DNA of 64,000 nucleotides from Channallabes apus (Eukaryota; Chordata; Actinopteri; Siluriformes; Clariidae). Of the stretch, positions 11,851 through 21,736 are shown piece after piece. Numbering within the stretch: the stretch's first letter is position 1; every line of letters starts with the position of its first letter. The notes below the pieces were generated by a model. The model ran no database searches, had not been told where the DNA came from, and was given only the letters and a program-made list of their open reading frames with translations. The position numbers were made by a program, and so were the translations under genes. The stretch lies in contig CM060107.1 of the NCBI GenBank assembly GCA_030522415.1, positions 19,786,553 through 19,850,552 on the forward strand. Direction: 5' to 3'.

Positions 11851-13819
11851 TTCGTTGCATACAATGAAAACATGGTGAGTGACAGTACATTTGGACTCTA
11901 ATACGTGAAAGCAATTTGCAGCACAAACATAAAAACCAAGAAAACTACTAAATTTTAAACTGTTTTATTTAAAAATAAATATGTTTTTGTATTATAATTT
12001 TCGTCTTGTTATGGCTTTGTGTAAGCCAGACAGTTCACACTCACCAGTTTTTATATAAATACTTTTTGAATTTTAGAAATATCATTGACATCATCGCAGA
12101 AACAAAGTTTGAAGGAAATTGTACCCATTTTACAACCTTTTTAGGCGTAAGCTAATAGGAAATAACAATTACTATTCAAGGACAAAAATTGTGTTACATT
12201 GTGTTTTTAATGATTAGTGATGCCCATGAGTCACTCAATGCTCATGAGTCACTCAATAACTATTTATTTTATAATATAGAGACATTGTTTTTGTGAATCA
12301 AATGACTGAAAATGTGTTTTATATGCTTTTCATTTAATTAAAATTCTCTCGTTTCCAGGAGCATTTGATTATTTCTCTGCTCTGACTCTGCTGCTCATAA
12401 ATCTGGTAATTAACTGACGGGGTGAACCAGTATTAGTCAACACTGACACTTTAATCACAGAAGTACAGTAAGTTTGTCTTGGAACGAAAGTGAAAATCAT
12501 TTTTCACAGAGTTTGTTGGATTAACCCACAATCCTGCTGCCTGTTTACTTTGATTTTCACCTCCTATGTTTTTGTTTGGTATACGGTGGTGGACCAGGAC
12601 CTTCCTAATTATCATCACACACAGCGTGGGTTCCCCATTCACGCTGGCTGACATTTTGATTCAGGAGAAGGAAAAGGAAAGCAATCAGCAACCAGCCTGG
12701 AGCATCCAGCAGTGATCGCCATCCATTTATGACATGTTTATGTCGCTTCCCCACACTGCCATCAAGATGCAGGAGCTGGGGTTCTGTCAGAAGTGAGCCT
12801 CTGCCTTTGCATGCTTCACTGGGTTCTGAAGCATGCTTAAGGACACAGCCACATAGCAGGCCACTGCTCCCTGTGTGTGCATAGCCCTGAAAATGTCTGC
12901 AAAACAGCAAATTAAACAGAGAGCAAGTTAGCTTGCATGAAAATAAGTAAATACTGTATAAGCAATCTTGTTCACACACTTGCAACAAATCTCCACTACA
13001 AGTAAACATAAGATTAAACATTGAAATTTGGATTTGTTACAGAATGGATGCCCGCTGTAATAGCTCGCCTGGGATGACTTAACAAATATTTCTTAGTTTT
13101 TCTAACAAGAGTGTAAAATTAACTTAAAAGCGCCTTTTGTCTCACTTTGACTGAATTGCAATACAAAGTTGAAGTAATACAGATGTCATTATTACCATGA
13201 AAGTGAAGGCTAAGCAATTTCGAAGCAATTTTACTGTCGGTGGTTTGAGCTGATGGTTAAGAGCAGCGTTCTTTTACTTTACTAGTAAGTGAAACAAAAA
13301 CTTTAACCAAGCAAGACATGAACTAGGAAACTTGTCACCAAGAAAGACACAAACTGTCATGCACACTCAATCCTCGACCGGCACTAGGACCCGGAAGTAA
13401 TGTGGTCCAGGAAGTATAAGAGGAGGAAACATACGCGCCACATCGCTCAGTCATTGAGTTCGCGCATGTCGTTTCACGACACAAAGGGCTAACTGCTAAT
13501 CGCTACACCTTCTGACACAAACCTTAACATGGGTGGTAAACAACGAACACACAAAGGCACACACCATCCAAAGAACTTAAATAAGATGCTTAATTATACT
13601 TACAGTGCCTTGAACTTACCTGACATTTAATTTAAGTTCTCATTTAAGTCATTGTACAGTATAATAAACAGAAACTAATTGTAGATGTTAATACACAAGG
13701 CTGAACAGAATGTTGCTTTTAAAGTGTAAATTCTTTCAAAGTAATAAAAATGCCTTGTAACAATGTTTTTGGATTTAATGTGTCAGAAGGGCAGCGAAGG
13801 AGCGGAGAGATGGATACGG
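11851..13819. other. Intergenic, one GC-richer block
   Basis: No gene recognised. The 138-codon minus-strand frame at 12605-13021 has no motif. A CpG-containing block at about 13358-13520 (CACTAGGACCCGGAAG, then TTGAGTTCGCGCATGTCG) stands out from the AT-rich surroundings and could be a promoter or LTR remnant, but nothing confirms either. Confidence 0.4.
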
Positions 13820-13899
13820 GCACAGAGCTGCAGATGTGGTCGCAAGGCGTTGGGTCTGTGGCACAGAGCTGCAGGTGTGGTCGCAGGGCATTGGGTCTG
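13820..13899. repeat. Two tandem ~41-bp units
   Basis: GCACAGAGCTGCAGATG-type units repeat once with a few differences. Each ends in TTGGGTCTG. Degraded relatives of the same words (GATCTGTCAG) continue to about 14090. Confidence 0.75.
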
Positions 13900-14815
13900 A
13901 AGCTGTGAGATCTGTCAGAGTTGTGATCAGCAGGAATCTCTGAGAGGGGGCGTGTTCGAACGAGCAGAAGCAGGATTTCAAAAGCCACGAGATCTGTCAG
14001 CAAGGGCATTGAGCAAAAATGTGAAGCAGAGCCATAGTTGAGAAAGCGTAAGTGTGATTTCAAAAGCTGTGACATTCGTCAGCAAGGACAAAGATGTTCA
14101 AACCAGAGTGAAGCGACAAATCCAAATAGTGAGATGAGAAGCAAGGAAACAAGGAAACAAAGCGAAAAATTAATGGGAAGTTTACAATGTGTCGTACTGT
14201 AGCTGCGAAACATGGAAGGTGGGTTTGATTGGTCACAAAGAGGATGGGAGCAGAAGTTCAATTCAATTCAATTCAAATTTTATTTATATAGCGCATTTAA
14301 CAATGGTCACTGTCTCAAAGCAGCTTCACAAAAATGAAAGAAAATTAAAAAAGAATTTTAATAATAAATAAATAATCATTTTAGAAAAGAAAATAATTGG
14401 AAGTGTGTATGTGTGAGAAAAATGTGTAGATAATAATAATGAGACGAATGAATGAAATTTCTCTGATGAGCAAGCCAAGGGTGACGGCGACGCTGGCAGA
14501 ATTTATTTAAATTTACATGAAGACCAGTTCAGCATAGGGACGAGCCAGTAGGTGCAGAGGGCAGATGAGGTCTGGATCACTGGAAGCACAGGAGCAGCAT
14601 GTGTACTGTAGCTCCAACCATCATAAAGCTGAATCCAGCTGGAGCTGGTCCTTCTCTAGATGCCTCAGGAACCTCGCAGGGTCGGCCTTTGTCTACTGAA
14701 GCTGGCAAAATCTCCCGATGCCTCGGGATGGGTAGAGAAATACAGAACAGATGGGGAGAATTAGCGTAGTTGCCATTCGGTATAGGTGTACTGGAGTATG
14801 AGATTATGGGATGAG

Positions 14816-17690
14816 TTATGTGTATGCCAGATTAAAAAGATGCGTCTTGAGTCTACTTTTGAACTGAGAAACCATGTCTGCTCCCCGAACACTGTCTGGA
14901 AGGCTAATCCAAAGCTTTGGAGCTAAATATGAAAATGCCCTACCCCCTCTTGTAGATTTTGAAATTCTGGGAACTACCAGAAGTCCGGAGCTTTGTGATC
15001 TTAAGGCGCGTGGTGGATTGTAGCGTATCAGAAGACTGGTTAGGTATGTGGGAGCTAAACCATTTAAGGCCTTGTATGTAAGTAATACTATTTTGTAATT
15101 TATTCTAAACTGAACAGGTAGCCAGTGCAGGGATGATAGTATTGGGGTTATATGATCATATTTTCTGGACCTAGTGAGAACCCTGGCGGCTGCATTTTGG
15201 ACTAACTGAAGCTTGTTTATTGAGGATGCAGGACAACCACCTAGTAATGCATTACAATAGTCCAGTCTGGAGGTCATGAATGCATGAACTAGCTTTTCTG
15301 CATCAGATACGGATAAGATGTTCCTAAGTTTAGCAATATTTTGAAGATGGAAAAGGCTGTTTTTGTGATATTTGAAATGTGATTTTCAAAAGACAAGTTA
15401 CTGTCTAATATTACGCCCAGGTCTTTTACTGCTGAGCTGGTAGTAACAGTACATCCTTCTAAGCGCAGGCTGAATTGTGAAAGCTGTTGTGTGCTGGTTT
15501 TTGGGCCAATAAGTAATATCTCTGTCTTATCTGAATTTAATAAAAGAAATTTATTGGTCATCCAATATTTTATGTCCTGGACACACTCAGTTAATCTAGA
15601 CAACTTACAGTAGGTATTTCGTCTGGTTTAGTTGAGATATATAATTGAGTATCATCAGCATAACAATGGAAACTAATCCCATGTCTTCTAATGATGTTCC
15701 CAAAGGAAGCATGTATATTGAGAACAACAGAGGTCCTAAAACTGCACCTTGTGGGACCCCATATTTCACTGGCATTACACCAGACGGTTCTCCATTTAGA
15801 TCTACAAAATGGTAGCAATCAGACAGGTAAGATCTAAACCATTTTAATGCCTGTCCCTGAATACCTATATAATTTTGTAAGCGATCTATGAGAATATTAT
15901 GATCTATAGTGTCGAATGCAGCACTAAGATCGAGCAGGACTAGCAATGAGATGCAGCCTTGGTCTGAAGCTAAAAACAAGTCGTTTGTAATCTTAACTAG
16001 TGCAATTTCTGTGCTATGATGGGGCCTGAAACCTGACTGAAATTCTTCAAGGATGTTGTTATCCTGCAAGAATGTGCATATTTGAGCTGATACTACTTTT
16101 TCTAGTATTTTTGATATGAACGGAAGGTTTGAAATCGGTCTGTAATTTGTTATTTTGCTCGCGTCCAAATTAGATTTTTTAAGAAGCGGCTTAATAACTG
16201 CCAACATGAAAGGTTTAGGGACGTGACCTAGATGAAATGAAGAATTAATAATGTTTAGAAGTGGCTCTCCAACCGTAAGCATCACTTCTTTTAAAAATCT
16301 GGTTGGGATTGGGTCTAACAGGCACGTTGTTGATTTAGCCGAGGTGATAAGTTTATACAGCTCTTCCTGTCCTATACCTGTAAAGCACTGAAAATCTAAA
16401 TGTGAAGCTATAGGCTGAACTGGATCGCGAGATACTATTAGAGGTTGAACCTCCGTTATTTTCTTCCTGATATTATTAATTTTTTCATTAAAGAAGTCCA
16501 TAAAGTCTTCACTTCTAAACTGTGATGGGATACTCTCTGCGGGCATCTTAGGTTTTGTTAGGCGAGCCACTGTACTAAATAAGAACCTGGGATTGTTTTG
16601 GTTTCTTGCTACAGTATCAGTTGGCTAAGATGCTCAGTCCTAGCAGTTTTTAGAGCCTGTCTATAGCTGTACATACTGTCTTTATACGCAATTCTAAGAA
16701 CTTCTAGTTTAGTTTTTCTCCATTTTCGGTCGAGGTTACGGGTTGCTCTCTTTAGGGCGCGAGTATAACTGTTGTACCACGGTGCAAGTGTTTTATCTCT
16801 GACTTTTTTTAATCTGATGGGAGGAACAGTGTCTAATGTACTGGTAAAAATAGTGCCCATGCTGCTAGTCATTTCATCTAGATCATCTGCATTTAGAGGT
16901 CTAATAAGAAATTGGGACAGATCCGGCAGATTACTTGTGAATCTGTCTTTAGTAGTGGGATTCATATTTCTAACAGATTTATAACGTGAGGAGACACAGC
17001 TAATCTGTTCTACGGGTAGAGTATATATCAGGAGGTGATGATCTGTGATATCATCACTTTGAGGTATGATCTCTATATTAGAGACATCTATACCATGGGA
17101 TATAATTAAATCTAGCGTATGATTAAAGCGGTGAGTTGCTCCAATTATATTTTGTTTAACCCCAAAGGAATTTAGTAAATCCATAAATGTGAGTGCTAAA
17201 GCGTCGTTAGCATCATCTACATGAATGTTAAAGTCTCCTACTATCAACACTTTGTCAGAGTTAACCAATAGGTCTGATAGCAGATGTCCAAATTCTTTAA
17301 GAAAATCGACATATGGCCCCGGGGGTCTGTACACGGTGGCCAGGGTAAAATATAGCAAGGGTTTATTACGTATTTCATTGAGTGCAACATTAATGATAAG
17401 CACTTCAAATGAATTAAACCTGGGCCTTATTTTCTGAGTAACAGTGAGTACATCAATGTAGATAGTGGCGACACCACCACCGCGACCAATTAGACGGGGC
17501 TCGTGCTTATAGAAATATCCTGACGGAGTAGACTCATTCAGACCAAAATATTCATTTGGTTTAAGCCAGGTTTCGGTGAGACAGAGTGCGTCAAGGCAAT
17601 AATCTGAGATAATTTCATTAACAATAAGTGCTTTAGGCGCAAGGGATCTAATATTGAGTAGTCCAAACTTTAGAGGTGGATTTTGACTAC
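14816..17690 (-). pseudogene. L2 LINE ORF2: AP endonuclease and reverse transcriptase
   Basis: The endonuclease begins LKFGLLNIRSLAPKA near 17690 and includes LTETWLKPNE, VGDFNIHVDD and SDDITDHHLL, the expected catalytic blocks. The reverse transcriptase carries [45 protein letters not shown] (motif A), [15 protein letters not shown] (motif B) and [10 protein letters not shown] (motif C). The C-terminal part holds [12 protein letters not shown] and SLHWLPVQFRI. Frameshifts fall between the endonuclease and RT (about 16570-16609), near 15715, near 15600 and near 15280. The normal role is nicking the target and copying LINE RNA there. It cannot make one protein now. Confidence 0.9.
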
Positions 17691-17880
17691 TTATTTTGCT
17701 TTTTTCTGGTTTTATGGTTATCAGATTGTTTCAGGCAAATTTAACAAATTTATTCTTTTTTCTCAGTATTCGGGGAACAGACACAGTTTCTATAGGACAA
17801 GCTATGTGTGTGCGTCTATCACTATGGTGAGTTGTGATGTGGCTAATATGTTTGGAATCTACGGTATGACTTACCGCCAG

Positions 17881-18801
17881 TCAGATGGTTCGTAGTGTCC
17901 TGGAGATGTTGTCAGAGAGGACTGCTGCTCCAGCTCTGCTAGGGTGTAGGCCATCAGTGTGGTAGAGCCTAGGACGCTCCCAGAAAACATTCCAGTTATC
18001 AACAAAGGGTAATTTCTGTTGTCGACACCAAGATTGTAACCATTCATTAAAGGCAAATAATCTACTGAACTTCTCGATTCCTCGCTGAAATGTGGGAAGC
18101 GGTCCAGATACGATGATCCTCGTCGTGGGTGATGTGCTGCGGACCTTCTCGACCAGGCTCCTGAAGTCCTTCTTTAGGATCTCCGTCTGCCTCAGCCTGG
18201 TGTCGTTCGTCCCGGCATGAAGAACCACAGCTCCAATGTTCTTCTTCAGGGCAGCAGGCATCTGTGCAGCAACATCAAGAACATGTGCACCAGGTAAACA
18301 GCGTGTGTGCACCTTACCTTTAGCCGTGGTAGCACGCACTTGACGAACGATGGAGTCTCCAGTGACCAGCGTGTCGTGTGCCGTCTCGCGGAGAGTAGCG
18401 AAGCGGTTTCAGGTTGAGATCTCGAAGACGGGTGGTGGCGGAGGGGGAGAGGTCCTCGCCCGGGGCTTGGTGTACTTCTTCCGCTGCTGCTGTATCCAGG
18501 GTCCGTGGTATCCCGGCGCCGGGGTGAAGGAAACCTGGGCGGTCTGCGTCCTTGGTGTGTTGGACCTGGGCAGAGAAACACGCGGGGTTGAGGTTGTAGG
18601 AGAATTCTCTCGCCAAGAATTTACCTGAAACAGGTGAGCGTCGGTCTGTGACGATTCCAGCGTGGCTTTCCGCTGCTGTAGCCGGGCCAGCTTCACCTGT
18701 AGCTCACGGATCAGCTTCTCCACGGCCTCCAGCTCCAAATCCACCGAGTGCAGCTCCAATGTCTCCTCACCTGCACTCAGAGGCAGAATCACAACCGACA
18801 T
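17881..18801 (-). pseudogene. L2 LINE ORF1: coiled coil plus SGNH esterase-like domain
   Basis: The frame starts MSVVILPLSAGEETLEL. A heptad-rich segment follows (VEKLIRELQVKLARLQQRK), likely a coiled coil for trimer formation. Next come a Ser/Thr/Pro/Arg-rich linker and an SGNH/GDSL esterase-like domain (VTGDSIVRQV, HAGTNDTRLRQTE, and YHTDGLHPSRAGA with the Asp-x-x-His pair). One in-frame TGA at 18409-18411 separates linker and esterase; otherwise about 306 codons stay in frame. ORF1 proteins of this LINE group bind nucleic acid; the role of the esterase is unsettled. One point mutation makes it a near-intact pseudogene. Confidence 0.85.
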
Positions 18802-18810
18802 GGTGTCAAA

Positions 18811-18930
18811 CGGCGCACGGGTTGATTACTTTGGACACAGTAAAGGGACCAATAAAACGGGGTGAGAGTTTGCATGAGAGCATTCTCAAAGGGATGTCCC
18901 TGGTAGCAAGCATGACTCTCTCCCCTACAG
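18811..18930 (-). mobile_element. Gypsy integrase C-terminal (GPF) scrap
   Basis: The minus strand reads [24 protein letters not shown] and SKVINPCAV, the GPY/F module of chromovirus integrases. Only about 40 codons remain. It is directly followed on the minus strand by the L2 ORF1 start, so the LINE either inserted into an older gypsy element or joined it by rearrangement. Confidence 0.8.
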
Positions 18931-19190
18931 TACAGTACATGTCCAAGTCACACCTGGACACTCATTGACCTCCAGAGCACATACCTTTCAATGAAAAAAG
19001 AGGCATCCGGCATCGAAACTATTTTAAATATCTTTAAAGTGGGCCAGTAGGGCAAAACGCATATACATATATTTACTCGGTATCTTTTATTCCTGTGTAT
19101 ATGTTTGATTATTCTGCATAACTTTAAAGGTGTAATCAGCATTTACAAACCCCTTTTATTAGATAAAGGAAAGAATGAGTGGGTAAGATA

Positions 19191-20012
19191 TGTAATGTTT
19201 GGTGTAATCTCAAGCTGGCTTTATTTCAAGAATGTTGGTGAACATGGGAAATTGGTAGCATGAACCAAGCTCATGCAAAATTACTTTATAAAATGTATGC
19301 ACAAAAGGGGGAACCACTTGAGGCGTGGCTAAGCCCCGCAACCACATGCAATTGGACCAATCACCCGTGGGATGGACTGACCCCGAAGGGACAAAAACCC
19401 TAGGAGTAGGAGTTCAAAAGTTAACATCACGACTGCAACCTACAACATCTTCCAAGCAGCTCGGGTTTCCGCCCTCGCGGCGCAACGCAACTGCTGGCAT
19501 CATCCGCTCTTCAAGAATTCTCAACGAGACTTTGTGCCAGAACTCCAAAGTCCCTCAGGAGGAAACCTCAGGAGAAGTTCCATAGCGCAGCCATCAGTAA
19601 CCAGGCAACCAATGCCTCACCATAGGGCTTTCCCGAAAGACCTCATCTCTACAACAACGCACCAACCAATCAGCAACGCCGTGATTCCCTTCCCTGGAGG
19701 CGAAACAACGGATGACGACGAACATCACGCAAGTAAACAAACAAAGCTGCATACCTTGCTGAAGTTGGTGCTCGTTTCATAATTAAACCGTAAGATTAAA
19801 CCCAGGACTCAGCTCTTATGCCTTTCGTTGATCTAGCAAACAGTACTAGAATAACTTCATTCATTTTCACTTTCCAAACTGTTTGTATGTGTGTGTGTGT
19901 GTGTGCGCGCGTTTAAGTAGCGTAGTTTCATGTATCATAGATTAGTCAAATAAATTCTCGTTTCTTTATAAAGAACTGTTGTCTTGGTTATGTATTTTAA
20001 AGTCATACAACA
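19191..20012 (+). mobile_element. Putative endogenous-retrovirus-like LTR
   Basis: The block begins TGTAATG and ends ACAACA, contains TATAAAA at 19287-19293 and AATAAA at 19949-19954, and has no coding sequence. Downstream are TTGGCGCC at about 20090 and a splice-donor-like AACTGGTAAGA at about 20112, the arrangement of a retroviral leader. No target duplication, gag or pol was found, so it may be a truncated provirus or another LTR class. Confidence 0.4.
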
Positions 20013-20349
20013 TTTGCCCAGATCTTAAGTTACCTTGCTCATAATTGCTAAATACCAGATTTTGTGTTACAGTACGTATCATCGTTGGCGCCATTCCTGT
20101 GATAAGCAGAACTGGTAAGATACACTAAATTGTGCGCTGGACGGGTAGTCGATAAAGTGTACATTATAAATTTTTATTCAGTTAATCAAATTATCCCGAA
20201 TCATTAAAGATTCGATACAACTCTGACCCAGAGCTAAACATTACATATTAATAGTGAAGAATGCGTTGGCATTGTGTCCACATTAAAATGTCTACATTTA
20301 TTGGTGAACAATTCGACCGTCATTCCTTGTCTTTATTATGTAAACCCTA
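20013..20349 (+). other. Possible leader downstream of the LTR
   Basis: Non-coding, AT-rich. Contains TTGGCGCC (part-match to a lysine-tRNA primer site) and one donor-like site. It runs into an unrelated gypsy fragment on the opposite strand, so the putative provirus is lost beyond here. Confidence 0.3.
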
Positions 20350-20920
20350 CACTGTGAAAACCTCTGGGACAGGAGCCCTCCAGTGCCGACTTCTCTGATT
20401 TAACAGACAAATTGTTTTATAAAAGTCTCTGTAACACTTGCCGAACGTGGCGAAGGTGCTCCTCCAGGTCAAAAGAAAAGAATGTAAATGTCGTCCAAAG
20501 GGCATCCGGCGTAAAACCTGTGCCAAGTTGTTGTGCGGACTGGATATTCCGCTGTGGCGACCCCTTGTCGGGAGCAGCCGAAAGACAAACAACAACAACA
20601 ACAACAACAAAAGAGTTCAGGAAGTCTCTGAGTACGTCGTGATAAGGCTCTGAAAGATGGCAGGGGCATTAGTGAGCCCAAAAGGAACCAACAAATATTT
20701 ATAGTGCCCGGACAGGGTTTTGAAAGCAGTCTTTCACTCATCACCGTCCCTAATTCGGACGAGATGATAAGCATTGCGTAAATCTAACTTTGTGAAGAGG
20801 GCTTCTTCCTTGGAGAAGCTCAATGGTAGTAGAAATGAGCGGTAAGAGGTAGCGGTTCCTGACTGTTATCTTGTGAAGCCCTCTCTAATCAATGTAGGGC
20901 CTTGCTTCGCTTGGCTTTAC
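20350..20920 (-). mobile_element. Old gypsy reverse-transcriptase fragment, interrupted
   Basis: On the minus strand 20920-20620 decodes in several frames to chromovirus RT ([20 protein letters not shown]), and 20465-20350 to the following part ([16 protein letters not shown]). Between them lies an RTE-type tail (20478-20611), and the YLDD region is gone. Multiple frameshifts show age. It differs from the younger chromovirus at 21101-24625. Confidence 0.75.
20478..20611 (+). mobile_element. RTE/Expander-type 3' tail or its SINE
   Basis: CATCCGGCGTAAAACCTG, CGCTGTGGCGACCCC and GGGAGCAGCCGAAAG, then (ACAACA)n, are hallmarks of a widespread teleost retroposon 3' end, which I attribute to an RTE-type LINE from memory. 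It sits inside the gypsy fragment. Only the tail is present. Confidence 0.6.
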
Positions 20921-21100
20921 ACTGACGTAAAATTTTTTGAACGAATGTATGTTTGATGTTGGCGCAAGCCGGTGTCCAGTTCAGCTTGGTTTAGTTGCTT
21001 GTCTGCTCAAAATTCTTCACACACCGAGGCAAATTTCTTGTTTTTAAATTTCTGTTCTTAAGGTGAAAATTCTTAAGGCAGGGTGTTCGTATGCCGTGGT

Positions 21101-21718
21101 TGTCATGATGCGAGGTATGTAAAAGCAGACACAAACGAAGGAATTCTTTATCGTGCTTTTATTTACTCTTCTGTAATGATGGCGTCCTGAAACGACGCAG
21201 CACGGAAAAAATACTTGTAAATAAAACCAAAAAAACACAACACAAAAACACTCTGACTGGGCCTCCTCCTACTAGTGCCGATGGCAGTTCACTCCGTTAC
21301 CAGGAACATTCCTGGCATGTTTCAAACGTGACGCAACTCAAAGACTCACCTTCAGCGAGGTGGGCGTTTCCCCTTGAACTTGAACGGAAATTCCTCTTAG
21401 TTTCGCTTCCTAGTCCTTTTCCTCCACTCGGTCGAGTTCACGGCTGGGGAGGAGACAGTCAGACGCAAAATCTACACAGACAGGGACGTTTAGACTCGCA
21501 CATGCTCAAACACAAAGGACAACAGTGAACGGACGGGGCACTACGGGTTCGGCTGGCTTAAATAATCACACATGAGGGTAGAACACAGGTGTACGTGATT
21601 TGTGATTAACAAGACAAGACATTACCGACACAGACACACTGGGGGGGACAAAGTGGTGGCTCAGTAGTCCGGAGACCCAGATCTTTTTCCCTCGAGCCGC
21701 GGTGGCACAGATGTCACA
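21101..21718 (-). repeat. 3' LTR of the chromovirus
   Basis: On the minus strand it begins TGTGACATCTGTGCC directly after the polypurine tract and most likely ends CATCATGACA at 21101. An AATAAA lies near 21160 on that strand. The left border is inferred from the CA end and has no duplication to confirm it. Confidence 0.65.
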
Positions 21719-21736
21719 GTACCCCCCCCTCCAGGA
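21719..21736 (-). promoter_or_regulatory. Polypurine tract of the chromovirus
   Basis: Minus strand GGAGGGGGGGGTAC immediately precedes the LTR start TGTGACA, the position where plus-strand DNA synthesis is primed. Confidence 0.8.

Larger units (their letters stand above)
14257..18802 (-). mobile_element. Near-complete L2-type LINE (Jockey superfamily)
   Basis: Read on the minus strand it has an ORF1 (18801-17881), an ORF2 with endonuclease and reverse transcriptase (about 17690-14816), a 3' UTR and a TTCAATTCAATTC tail copy at 14257 (plus-strand view). Domain order and the esterase-type ORF1 fit the L2/CR1 group. ORF2 has several frameshifts and ORF1 one stop. The 5' end abuts a gypsy integrase fragment. 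Other L2 pieces in the window (35163-35692, 37393-37961, 38059-39462, 41240-42080, 42757-43460, 49618-50194) are related in sequence. Confidence 0.9.

Noticed and set aside
12605..13021. 138-codon minus-strand open frame
   Set aside because: No recognisable domain, no splice or promoter context, composition of non-coding DNA.
18246..18616. Overlapping Pro/Arg-rich minus-strand open frames
   Set aside because: Alternative frames of the L2 ORF1 linker; the esterase and coiled-coil parts lie in the other frame.
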